In this document: in pieces, positions 8,313-15,616 of the stretch
Numbering within the stretch: position 1 is the first letter of the stretch
Layout: each line of letters opens with the position of its first letter
NCBI GenBank assembly: GCA_017416345.1
Contig: JAFQCR010000027.1
Coordinates: 1 to 64,000 of the forward strand
Direction of reading: 5' to 3'
From: Clostridia bacterium
Lineage (GTDB): Bacteria; Bacillota; Clostridia; Oscillospirales; Acutalibacteraceae
DNA: 64,000 nt
Notes under the pieces: generated by a model
Told to the model about the DNA's origin: nothing
Seen by the model: the letters and a program-made list of their open reading frames with translations, nothing else
Databases searched by the model: none
Made by a program: the position numbers and the translations under genes

Positions 8313-8831
8313 TCAATTGTAGCCTATTTTTTCAATAATTTGCAACAGTTGTTTATTTGCGTCGATGTCAGCTTCTGCATATAAAACCGTATTACCTACA
8401 CGTGTACAAACAGAATAATATTTATCGGTTTTTACAGTATAAACAGTGAAATTAGCCATTGATGATGAATATTCAATATTTGTGCCCGATGTTCCAAAAC
8501 GTCCGCTTTTATATTTTAAATACGAAAAATACGATGACCTTAAGCTTTGAGCGAAACTGTCGGAATCGGTAACAAAGAAATGCATTTTTGTGCTTCCCAG
8601 TTCAAAAGATACCGATTCTTCAAGATGTATACCGTTTTCTCCCCACGCAGACCGAAAGGTGTCGGTCGAATCGACAGGTGTAAATCCCCTTTCGGTCATC
8701 GCTGACATAACCTGTTTAACGGTTGCAACCTCCTTCGGCTGACCATTAATAAAAAAGAACCCGAAGATGGCGATCAAAGCAACCACAACAACTATGGGAA
8801 GAAAGATAATTATCAGTTTTGATCCTTTCAC
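8313..8831 (-). CDS. Hypothetical membrane-anchored protein
   Basis: Not recognised. 172 residues: one N-terminal transmembrane segment (about residues 5-28), then a compact domain (ATVKQVMSAMTERGFTPVD through to DANKQLLQIIEKIGYN). Its strand and helix order suggests a small alpha/beta fold. It is flanked upstream by a terminator and downstream by a promoter, so it is probably a single-gene unit. Confidence 0.65.
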   Translation of the reverse strand: MKGSKLIIIFLPIVVVVALIAIFGFFFINGQPKEVATVKQVMSAMTERGFTPVDSTDTFRSAWGENGIHLEESVSFELGSTKMHFFVTDSDSFAQSLRSSYFSYLKYKSGRFGTSGTNIEYSSSMANFTVYTVKTDKYYSVCTRVGNTVLYAEADIDANKQLLQIIEKIGYN

Positions 8832-8851
8832 ATTCCATCCTCCTCAATAAA

Positions 8852-8884
8852 AAAGATGTGCTACCGTTATGATAGCACATCTTT
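8852..8884 (-). terminator. Terminator of the perR/reverse-rubrerythrin operon
   Basis: On the minus strand AAAGATGTGCTA pairs with TAGCACATCTTT and is followed by a TTTTTA tail. It lies 20 bases after the rubrerythrin stop codon. Confidence 0.85.
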
Positions 8885-8904
8885 AAGAAAATTTCAATCG
8901 GATA

Positions 8905-9495
8905 TTACTTGAAGTATCTCTCCAAGAGACCCTTCAGAGCCTTACCGTGACGGGCTTCGTCACGAGCCATTTCGTGAACGGTGTCGTGGATTGCGTCAAG
9001 GCCGTTCTTCTTGGCGACCGATGCAAGGTCAAATTTGCCCTGAGTTGCGCCAAACTCACAGTCAACACGCCATGCGAGGTTGTCCTTGGTGGTGGCCTTC
9101 ATATTGGGCTCAAGATCGGCACCCAGAAGCTCTGCAAACTTTGCTGCGTGCTCTGCCTCTTCGTAAGCGGCCTTTTCCCAGTAAAGACCGATCTCGGGAT
9201 AACCCTCACGGTGAGCAATACGTGCCATGCAGAGGTACATACCTACCTCAGAGCACTCACCGTTGAAATTAGCCATCAACTGCTCAAAGATAAATGCCTT
9301 ATCCTCGTCAGAAATGTCGGGGTTGTTCTTTACGGTCTTGGCGTAGATGCCGTACTCATGCTCTGCAGCAAGCTTACCCTCTTCCATTACCTTGAACTTG
9401 GAACCGGGAACCTTACATACGGGGCAAGTGAAACCTTCGGGCATAACCTCTGCCTCATGAACATAACCGCAAACAGGACAAACAAACTTTTTCAT
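8905..9495 (-). CDS. Reverse rubrerythrin (peroxide-reducing)
   Basis: 196 residues from the ATG preceded by GGAGGAA; an in-frame TTG upstream is inside that ribosome site. The rubredoxin-like centre is at the N-terminus: two CPVC knuckles with cysteines 6, 9, 24 and 27. The four-helix diiron domain follows, with glutamate/histidine ligands in [26 protein letters not shown] and [11 protein letters not shown]. This reversed order defines the reverse rubrerythrins, which reduce hydrogen peroxide in the cytoplasm of anaerobic Clostridia. perR is immediately upstream (30 bases), which implies peroxide-inducible co-expression. Confidence 0.95.
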   Translation of the reverse strand: MKKFVCPVCGYVHEAEVMPEGFTCPVCKVPGSKFKVMEEGKLAAEHEYGIYAKTVKNNPDISDEDKAFIFEQLMANFNGECSEVGMYLCMARIAHREGYPEIGLYWEKAAYEEAEHAAKFAELLGADLEPNMKATTKDNLAWRVDCEFGATQGKFDLASVAKKNGLDAIHDTVHEMARDEARHGKALKGLLERYFK

Positions 9496-9525
9496 TATAA
9501 ATTCCTCCAAAATTAATTTTAAATT

Positions 9526-9912
9526 TTATTTACATTGACTGCACAGACCGTTGAAGGTCAATGTGCAGTTATTAACGACCAAACCGTTCTCTCTTCCTAT
9601 ACTTTCTTTGAGAGATTCGGGGATCCCGACCGATTCGAGATCCAAAACACAGCCACACTCGTTACAGATGAAATGAACGTGCGGATCAACATTTCCGTCA
9701 AAGCGTTCAATACCTTTAACCGTTCCCAGGCTGACTATCAATCCTTGCTCTTTAAACAACGCAAGATTTCGGTAAACAGTTCCCAAGGAAAGATTTGATA
9801 TTTCCGGCTTTAATTGAGCAAACACCCAATCGGCCGACGGATGGACCTTAGTGCATTTGACACAGTTTAAAATTGCATCTCGCTTTTTAAAATGTTTTGC
9901 TCTTTGCTCCAT
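9526..9912 (-). CDS. perR: PerR-type Fur family peroxide regulator
   Basis: 128 residues. The N-terminal winged helix has the recognition region LSLGTVYRNLALFKEQGLI. The C-terminal metal and dimer domain has DPHVHFICNECG and a final CSQCK, so both zinc-binding C-x2-C pairs are present. PerR uses iron-catalysed histidine oxidation to sense peroxide and releases its targets. Its operon with reverse rubrerythrin supports PerR over Fur or Zur, although the family call rests on context. It starts with AGGGAGG before the ATG and is probably autoregulated at the promoter just upstream. Confidence 0.88.
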   Translation of the reverse strand: MEQRAKHFKKRDAILNCVKCTKVHPSADWVFAQLKPEISNLSLGTVYRNLALFKEQGLIVSLGTVKGIERFDGNVDPHVHFICNECGCVLDLESVGIPESLKESIGRENGLVVNNCTLTFNGLCSQCK

Positions 9913-9954
9913 AATTCCCTCCCTTTATGTGTTCAGCACTCTTGCTGTGAGTAT

Positions 9955-9983
9955 AATATAACACATTCTTTTCTATTTGTCAA
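9955..9983 (-). promoter_or_regulatory. perR operon promoter
   Basis: On the minus strand a perfect TTGACA (9983-9978), 17 bases, TATATT (9960-9955). The AT-rich sequence over the -10 (GTTATATTATACTC) is imperfectly palindromic and only loosely like a PerR box, so autoregulation is an inference. Confidence 0.7.
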
Positions 9984-10093
9984 TAGGAATTATTCGCATT
10001 TAGAAAATTTTTTTCGAATTTTTTTTCAAATTTATCAAAATCAAATGCTTTCATCTGAAAAATTGAAGCCGGCAAACACCGAAAAAACAAAAA

Positions 10094-10798
10094 TCACTTT
10101 GAACTGTTGTCCGAGGTGGATTGCTGAGATGAGCTGTATTGCGGATTTCGACCCAACTCACGCCAATTTTCAGGAGTTTTCAAGAAAAAGAACAGCATCA
10201 ATACTATAAAACTGATAAGAAAAGAAGTTCCAATCATAATTTTTAGGGTCTTTTCCCTGTTTTTAAGTTTTATAAAACGGTCTTTTTTCAGACAATTGCA
10301 TTTATTAAGTATAGATCCGATAAAATCGGCACCGTCAACACAACGGATATTGCGTTTTTCAACGGTCAGCTTAACACCGTAATTAAATTCAAGAATAACG
10401 CTGTTTTGCGTCTCATACAGCTTTTCAACCAGTGCATAATCGTAGGTGCGATCCATATCGGCTGATGATGAAATATATATTTTATCTCCGAATTCAACGT
10501 GAGCATCAATGACATCCTTGCCAAATTGCACCTTTTGTCTGCCCTGCAAAATAGATGTTCGCTTTTTGATGACCAAAAGCAATCCCCAAATAAAGAAAGA
10601 AACAACAAATGACAAAATACAAAATGACAGATCCAACGCTTTTGATAAGAACAGCACAACAGCACCTAAAGCCTGAACAGCTAAAAACGCCATAAACCGC
10701 ACGGTCAGTTTGCGATGTTCTATGAGTTCAAGCTCCTTGTAGGTGTCCCAATCAATTTTTGTATCACAACTGAAATATACTTTTCTTTCGTTTTCCAT
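10094..10798 (-). CDS. YcxB-like membrane protein
   Basis: 234 residues from the ATG after GGGTGA. Two hydrophobic segments lie near residues 34-75. Next is the YcxB-like C-terminal-domain pattern (TYDYALVEKLYETQNSVILEF, then GSILNKCN), then another transmembrane segment near 195-215 and a Ser/Gln-rich tail. YcxB proteins are small bacterial membrane proteins of unknown role. The final transmembrane helix after the domain is unusual for this group. It is downstream of spoIVA but separated from it by a terminator. Confidence 0.6.
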   Translation of the reverse strand: MENERKVYFSCDTKIDWDTYKELELIEHRKLTVRFMAFLAVQALGAVVLFLSKALDLSFCILSFVVSFFIWGLLLVIKKRTSILQGRQKVQFGKDVIDAHVEFGDKIYISSSADMDRTYDYALVEKLYETQNSVILEFNYGVKLTVEKRNIRCVDGADFIGSILNKCNCLKKDRFIKLKNREKTLKIMIGTSFLISFIVLMLFFFLKTPENWRELGRNPQYSSSQQSTSDNSSK

Positions 10799-10812
10799 AA
10801 TATCACCCAAAA

Positions 10813-10846
10813 TTAAAATGTGCCTGTATTTACAGACACATTTTAA
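10813..10846 (-). terminator. spoIVA terminator
   Basis: TTAAAATGTG/CACATTTTAA plus CTGTA/TACAG with one mismatch between them and a 2-base loop. It lies between the spoIVA stop codon and the YcxB-like gene start. Confidence 0.75.
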
Positions 10847-10870
10847 CATAAATTTATGAACTTTTCAACA

Positions 10871-12349
10871 TTAAAGAATGATGCAGATAAGACCGGAGCA
10901 GCCTTCGTTTATCACCCTTTCAAGGGTCTCCTGCAGACGCATTCTGGCATCCATCGGCATTCGGGCAAGCTTGGTGTGTAAGCCTTCATTCACAAGCTCA
11001 TGTAATGATTTTCCGAAGATATTGGAATCCCATATCTTTGTAGGTTCTTCCTCAAACTCATTGAGCAGATACATCACAAGGTCCTCCGATTGCTTTTCGG
11101 AACCGACAATCGGGCTGACCTCGGTCGTGATATTAGCCTTCATCATATGAATAGACGGAGCCGAAGCACGCAGTCTTACGCCGTACCGTCCGCCCTGCTT
11201 GACTATCTCGGGTTCTTCCAAAGACAACTCATCTATCTCGGGCATTACGATGCCGTAGCCCGTTGCCTCAACCTCATCAAGCGCATTTTTAAAGCGGTAG
11301 TATTCCTTTTTAATATTGGAAAACTCTATTATCTCACGCATAAGCTGTTGCTCGTTGTTTATATCAACACCTGTTGATTCCTTCAGTATCTTATAGAAAA
11401 GATCACGGTCAATGTCGGCCTTGACCGCAGCACTTCCCGACCCCAATTCTATCTCGTCGACCGAGCAATATGTCACGTTTTCACAGCCCGACAGTTTCTT
11501 CGTGAAGCCCTTGATATCGGCAACCTTTTTAAGCTCATTGGCAGAATTAAGAATTGATGAATACATCATTTTCTGCAACCAATGATCAGAATCCAGAGCC
11601 GTTATCCACATCGGAAGCTTGATCTTAACCTCTTTAACGGGAAATTCGTACAGCATTTCGGACAAAATATCGCTAATATCCTGTTCCGTAAGTTCCAGAC
11701 AGTTTATCGGTTTTACGGCAACATCATATTTTTCGGCTATTTCCTTTGCTGTCTCCTTGGCCGATTCGGAGCAAGGATACATACTGTTCATCAAAACGAC
11801 AAACGGCTTATTTATGGCCTTAAGCTCTGAAATGACACGCTCCTCGGCTTCGGCATATTCCTCACGGGGAATATCGCTGATACTGCCGTCGGTAGTGATT
11901 ACCAGGCCTACCGTTGAATGCTCTGTAATGACCTTTTTAGTGCCGAACTCAGCCGCCATATTGAAGGGTACGGGGTCCTGGAACCACGGCGTCATAACCA
12001 TTCTCGGGTTATCATCCTCGATATATCCGTAAGAGCTTGGGACTATGTAACCAACGCAGTCAATAAGCCTTACGTTCATGGAAACGTTACCGTCAAGGTC
12101 GATCTTGACACCTTTCTCGGGAACAAATTTCGGCTCGGTCGTCATTATAGTCCTGCCGCCGGCTGATTGCGGAAGTTCATCGTTGGCACGCTCCTTTTGA
12201 TACTCTCCGTCAATATTGGGTATCACCAGAGTGTCCATAAACTTTTTAATAAAGGTCGATTTGCCGGTGCGCACGGGACCGACAACGCCGATGTAAATAT
12301 CCCCTCCCGTGCGTTTAGCTATATCAGCATAAATACTTGTACCTGTCAT
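10871..12349 (-). CDS. spoIVA: Stage IV sporulation protein A, spore coat ATPase
   Basis: 492 residues from the second ATG of an ATG-TTT-ATG pair; only that one is correctly spaced from GGAGGA. It matches the 492-residue length of the Bacillus protein. The Walker A motif GPVRTGKST is at residues 24-32, followed by the NDELPQSAGGRTIMTTEPKF and NVRLIDCVGY switch segments of this TRAFAC-like ATPase. SpoIVA is made in the mother cell, hydrolyses ATP and polymerises on the forespore to form the coat basement layer. The C-terminus, GCSGLICIIL, fits the hydrophobic tail used for SpoVM and forespore targeting. A candidate sigma-E promoter lies just upstream. Confidence 0.97.
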   Translation of the reverse strand: MTGTSIYADIAKRTGGDIYIGVVGPVRTGKSTFIKKFMDTLVIPNIDGEYQKERANDELPQSAGGRTIMTTEPKFVPEKGVKIDLDGNVSMNVRLIDCVGYIVPSSYGYIEDDNPRMVMTPWFQDPVPFNMAAEFGTKKVITEHSTVGLVITTDGSISDIPREEYAEAEERVISELKAINKPFVVLMNSMYPCSESAKETAKEIAEKYDVAVKPINCLELTEQDISDILSEMLYEFPVKEVKIKLPMWITALDSDHWLQKMMYSSILNSANELKKVADIKGFTKKLSGCENVTYCSVDEIELGSGSAAVKADIDRDLFYKILKESTGVDINNEQQLMREIIEFSNIKKEYYRFKNALDEVEATGYGIVMPEIDELSLEEPEIVKQGGRYGVRLRASAPSIHMMKANITTEVSPIVGSEKQSEDLVMYLLNEFEEEPTKIWDSNIFGKSLHELVNEGLHTKLARMPMDARMRLQETLERVINEGCSGLICIIL

Positions 12350-12385
12350 AAACATTCCTCCGAAAATATCATTTTCTTTGCTACA

Positions 12386-12414
12386 AACTTATGTTGCAGG
12401 ATCTTGGTTTATGA
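12386..12414 (-). promoter_or_regulatory. Candidate sigma-E promoter of spoIVA
   Basis: On the minus strand TCATAAA (12414-12408), 14 bases, CATAAGTT (12393-12386). This resembles the sigma-E consensus (ATA-rich -35, CATA-type -10), and spoIVA is a known sigma-E gene in Bacillus. No better sigma-A pair is seen. Confidence 0.5.
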
Positions 12415-12425
12415 CTGTAAAAATT

Positions 12426-12455
12426 AAAAGCTATCCATATTTGAGGATAGCTTTT
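12426..12455 (-). terminator. Terminator overlapping the radical SAM stop codon
   Basis: AAAAGCTATCC pairs with GGATAGCTTTT around an 8-base loop. The stop codon of the radical SAM gene (12454-12456) lies inside the 5' arm. Confidence 0.8.
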
Positions 12456-13323
12456 AGACACCGCTTAGATCAAACGGCGGAATGAATTTTGAACTTGAAC
12501 TGTTAAGCTCTTGCGTGAAGATATTTTCAATGCCGCTGTCGGCGGCTCTGTCAAGCACCTTATCGTATTCACGTTGAGTTATTTTTCGATTAATTTCTTT
12601 GAAATCGGTAAGATCACCGTGCGGAGTGTACTGGCTCATCAGACTTAAAACAGCCCAAGGAACATTTTTATCCACCCAATCAATTACCTCAATTGCATCA
12701 CGTGTGCCCTGCGGCAAGATAAGATGGCGGATAATAAGACCCTTTTGCATCATTCCGTTATCATCAAATATATTTTCTTTGACAGCTTTAGCACAGCGTA
12801 AAATCGCCTTTTCGGAAACGGTTGGATAATCCTGAGCCTTTGAGTATTTCAGAGCCCTGTCAGCCGAACGGTACTTCATATCCATCAGAAAAATATCAAC
12901 AAATTCTGATGCCTTATCAATGGTTTCAACCGTATCATAACCGCCGGAATTGTAAACGATCGGAATGTTCGGTCTGTACAGCCTTACGGCTTTACTTATT
13001 GCGTGAACATAATGGGTCGGATTGACAAGGTTTATGTTATGTGCACCCTTCTGCTCTAACTCACGGAATATTTCTGAAAGTCGTTCGATCGATACGATTT
13101 TACCGTGGTTTTTATGAGATATTTCTTCATTCTGACAAAACACACAACCCAAAGAGCAACCGCTGAAAAACACTGTACCCGAACCGTTCTGACCGCTTAT
13201 GCAGGGTTCTTCCCAAAAATGAAGTCCAGCCCTTGCGATCTTCGGGAGCTCGGGACTTTGACAGTAGCCCAGATTCACGGCTCGGTCAATATTACAGCCT
13301 CTCGGGCATTGACGGCATATCAT
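12454..13323 (-). CDS. PflX-like radical SAM protein (COG1313)
   Basis: 289 residues. It starts with an extra cysteine cluster, C-x2-C-x3-C near residues 3-10, then C21 and C41. The radical SAM motif C-x3-C-x2-C is at 56, 60 and 63 (GCSLGCVFCQN). VNPTHYVH and YNSGGYDTVETI are typical of the PflX group, relatives of pyruvate-formate-lyase-activating enzyme with unknown targets. It probably modifies or activates a protein partner. It starts 4 bases after the AGCS symporter stop, so the two are one transcript. Confidence 0.85.
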   Translation of the reverse strand: MICRQCPRGCNIDRAVNLGYCQSPELPKIARAGLHFWEEPCISGQNGSGTVFFSGCSLGCVFCQNEEISHKNHGKIVSIERLSEIFRELEQKGAHNINLVNPTHYVHAISKAVRLYRPNIPIVYNSGGYDTVETIDKASEFVDIFLMDMKYRSADRALKYSKAQDYPTVSEKAILRCAKAVKENIFDDNGMMQKGLIIRHLILPQGTRDAIEVIDWVDKNVPWAVLSLMSQYTPHGDLTDFKEINRKITQREYDKVLDRAADSGIENIFTQELNSSSSKFIPPFDLSGV

Positions 13324-13327
13324 ACAC

Positions 13328-14668
13328 TCACCTTCTTTGAGGTATATTATATGCCCTCGGCCGCTCTATTTCAAGCACCTTTTTGATTTTTGCCAAAGTC
13401 TCTACCGACTCACCGCCGAAGCACATCAGCAAACAACAGTTAGGTATTAGCATTGCAGAATTGAAGATATCGGTCAAGATCCAGATTATACCTTCATCAA
13501 AAAGCACCGACAAAGGCACCGTCAATAAAAATATTACAACATATATTTTTTTATGTACGGGTTTTTGCGAAAAAAACTCAAGTGCCTTTAAGCCATAAAA
13601 AGACCAGCCGATTATAGACGCAAACGCAAAGCAACACGACGAAAGGCTTAACGCTTTAATACCGAATGTACCGAATACGCTATTGAAAATTTCTGTTATT
13701 AAGGTAAACGGGTCGCTGATGTTGGAGTTTAGATAGATCGGAGATGACAGAACAGCAACCGCCGTCAGCATACATACTACAACGGTGTCGATAAAAACCT
13801 CTATAATCCCCCAACACCCTTGGCAAAACGGATCCGCATCCTTGGTGCTTGCGTGTGCTATCGGTGAGCTTCCCATCCCTGCCTCATGCGTGAACAATCC
13901 CTTCATAACCCCCGTTCTTAAAGCCGAAGACAGCACAGCTCCGCTAAAGCCTCCTGCCGCTTGTTTTAGTCCGAAAGCCGATTGAAAAACCGACAAAACT
14001 GCTCCTGGTACATTTTCAATATTAACGAAAATTATGATCAAGACCGAAAAGATATAAAACAGCGACATAAGCGGCACAAAAGCAGCCGAAAAATTCTGAT
14101 ACATTCTGTCCTTACCAATAAGTATCACGAACAAGAGCGGAATAATCAACAATGTTACAGGCCAAAAACCAATATCAAAACCGATCTTTGCAAAACGGTA
14201 GACCGATCTTGATTGCATAAGGTTACCGGCAAAAAATGAAGCCAAAACCGTAACAGCGGCAAATACGTTACCGAATTTTTTATAAATACCGGAACACCTG
14301 TTTTTGAACACGTACATAGGGCCGCCAAAGGCTCTTTTGGCCGTTTTTGCTTCGTCTACACAGATATAGACCTCGGCAAATTTGATCATCATTCCCGCAA
14401 ACCCTGTCATCAGCATCCAGAAGACCGCACCGGGTCCGCCGATTATTACAGCTGCCGCAACACCGATGATATTTCCTATACCGATGGTACTGCCCAAAGC
14501 TATAGACATAGCCTTAAATCCCGCCAAATTTCGGCTCTTGAACAGTTTTTTGAAGGTTACACGAAATATGAGCCTCCATCTTAAAAATTGAAAGAAACCC
14601 GATTTTAAGGTCAAATAAACACCAACCGACAAAAGCAACACAGCACAAAAAGCCGAAACGATTCCCAT
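13328..14668 (-). CDS. AGCS family sodium:amino acid symporter
   Basis: 446 residues with about eleven membrane segments. Family signatures are visible: GSTIGIGNIIGVAAAV near 58, GGPGAVFWMLMTGFAGMMIKFAEVYI near 77, FGGPMYVFKN near 114, and HEAGMGSSPIAHAS near 264. AGCS carriers import alanine or glycine with sodium. The start codon is only 6-8 bases after GGGTGA, which belongs to the 3' arm of the terminator that ends the typA operon. The radical SAM gene follows in the same transcript. Confidence 0.92.
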   Translation of the reverse strand: MGIVSAFCAVLLLSVGVYLTLKSGFFQFLRWRLIFRVTFKKLFKSRNLAGFKAMSIALGSTIGIGNIIGVAAAVIIGGPGAVFWMLMTGFAGMMIKFAEVYICVDEAKTAKRAFGGPMYVFKNRCSGIYKKFGNVFAAVTVLASFFAGNLMQSRSVYRFAKIGFDIGFWPVTLLIIPLLFVILIGKDRMYQNFSAAFVPLMSLFYIFSVLIIIFVNIENVPGAVLSVFQSAFGLKQAAGGFSGAVLSSALRTGVMKGLFTHEAGMGSSPIAHASTKDADPFCQGCWGIIEVFIDTVVVCMLTAVAVLSSPIYLNSNISDPFTLITEIFNSVFGTFGIKALSLSSCCFAFASIIGWSFYGLKALEFFSQKPVHKKIYVVIFLLTVPLSVLFDEGIIWILTDIFNSAMLIPNCCLLMCFGGESVETLAKIKKVLEIERPRAYNIPQRR

Positions 14669-14674
14669 AAAAAA

Positions 14675-14708
14675 TCACCCGTACATTCTTATGTGAAAGT
14701 ACGGGTGA
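14675..14708 (-). terminator. typA operon terminator overlapping the AGCS ribosome site
   Basis: On the minus strand TCACCCGTAC pairs with GTACGGGTGA, followed by six T. The T run runs straight into the AGCS start codon, and the GGGTGA of the 3' arm is its only visible Shine-Dalgarno sequence. Confidence 0.8.
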
Positions 14709-14713
14709 ATATT

Positions 14714-15616
14714 TTAGTTTTGTGCTTCCTCAAGCGGTTTGTCAGACTTTTCTACCTTTTTGACGGTAGCAGGAATGGGTACGGTATTATGCTTTACAAC
14801 GACCTTGTCATAATACTTTTTAAAAGCCACTCTTCCCACAAACTTATTACCGCAGTTGCAGGAAAATTCAGCCTTAAAATAATTTCCTTTAAAGCTCCAA
14901 GGGGTCATACGCTTGGCATCTCTGCCGCATTTTTCGCACTTAAAGTCCATCTTCTTTTTGTTGACAAGAGGACTGTTAAGGTCACGGATTATGTAGGCCT
15001 TAAAGGTCAGCCTTGCATAATAATCCGGCACCGAGGTATCAATAATATATGAATGTAAACGCTCCTTGTTATAAACCTTGCGAAGCATTTCGGCGCACAG
15101 CAAACTGTCGTCAAGCGCACGGTGCAGACCTATTCCGTCGATAGACATTCCGAGCATTATCGCCATATTTGATACCGACACCTGCGAGGTTATTTTACTG
15201 CCTTTGAGTATCATCTCATTCTGCACATACTTTTGCAGGTCAAGATACTTCCCTATCATCGGCACAGTATTGATCTTGCGTCTGAAACGGAAATTTTCCA
15301 GCAAAACGTACAGATCGGAATTGCTCCAGGTCATGGTAACGGCATCCTTGCCCGCCCATTCGCAATAAAGGTTGACCGCCTGGTCAAAGGTCATACCGTT
15401 TTGCAGCATTTCCTCGGTCGTGATATTGGTGAGACGCTGAAAACGTGTGCTTAACTTTTTGGTGAATGTCGACTTGATAAGCACGCTGAAGCGAGAGATC
15501 TCGTTCAAGTTTTCATCCAGCTTGACCGCACCGATCTCTATCAGCTCATTTATACATTTTCCGTTGATCTTACAATATGGCGTGTGCCATTCGTTATCAA
15601 GAATAATATATTCCAT
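14714..15616 (-). CDS. DnaQ-type 3'-5' exonuclease with C-terminal zinc ribbon
   Basis: 300 residues. Exonuclease I motif is D7-N8-E9 (IILDNEW). Exo II lies around the TWSNSDLYVL segment near 96-105. The late motif GLHRALDDSLLCAEM near 154 supplies the histidine and aspartate of the DEDDh family. The last third has FKCEKCGRDAKR then FSCNCGNKF, a four-cysteine zinc ribbon not found in polymerase epsilon subunits, which suggests a special RNA or DNA substrate. Its ATG overlaps the typA stop codon by one base (TAATG), so translation is coupled. Confidence 0.85.
   Translation of the reverse strand: MEYIILDNEWHTPYCKINGKCINELIEIGAVKLDENLNEISRFSVLIKSTFTKKLSTRFQRLTNITTEEMLQNGMTFDQAVNLYCEWAGKDAVTMTWSNSDLYVLLENFRFRRKINTVPMIGKYLDLQKYVQNEMILKGSKITSQVSVSNMAIMLGMSIDGIGLHRALDDSLLCAEMLRKVYNKERLHSYIIDTSVPDYYARLTFKAYIIRDLNSPLVNKKKMDFKCEKCGRDAKRMTPWSFKGNYFKAEFSCNCGNKFVGRVAFKKYYDKVVVKHNTVPIPATVKKVEKSDKPLEEAQN

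Noticed and set aside
9984..10093. Possible terminator or small RNA between perR and the YcxB-like gene
   Set aside because: Only AT-rich runs and a weak GAAAAAAATTC repeat are seen; no stable stem or promoter.
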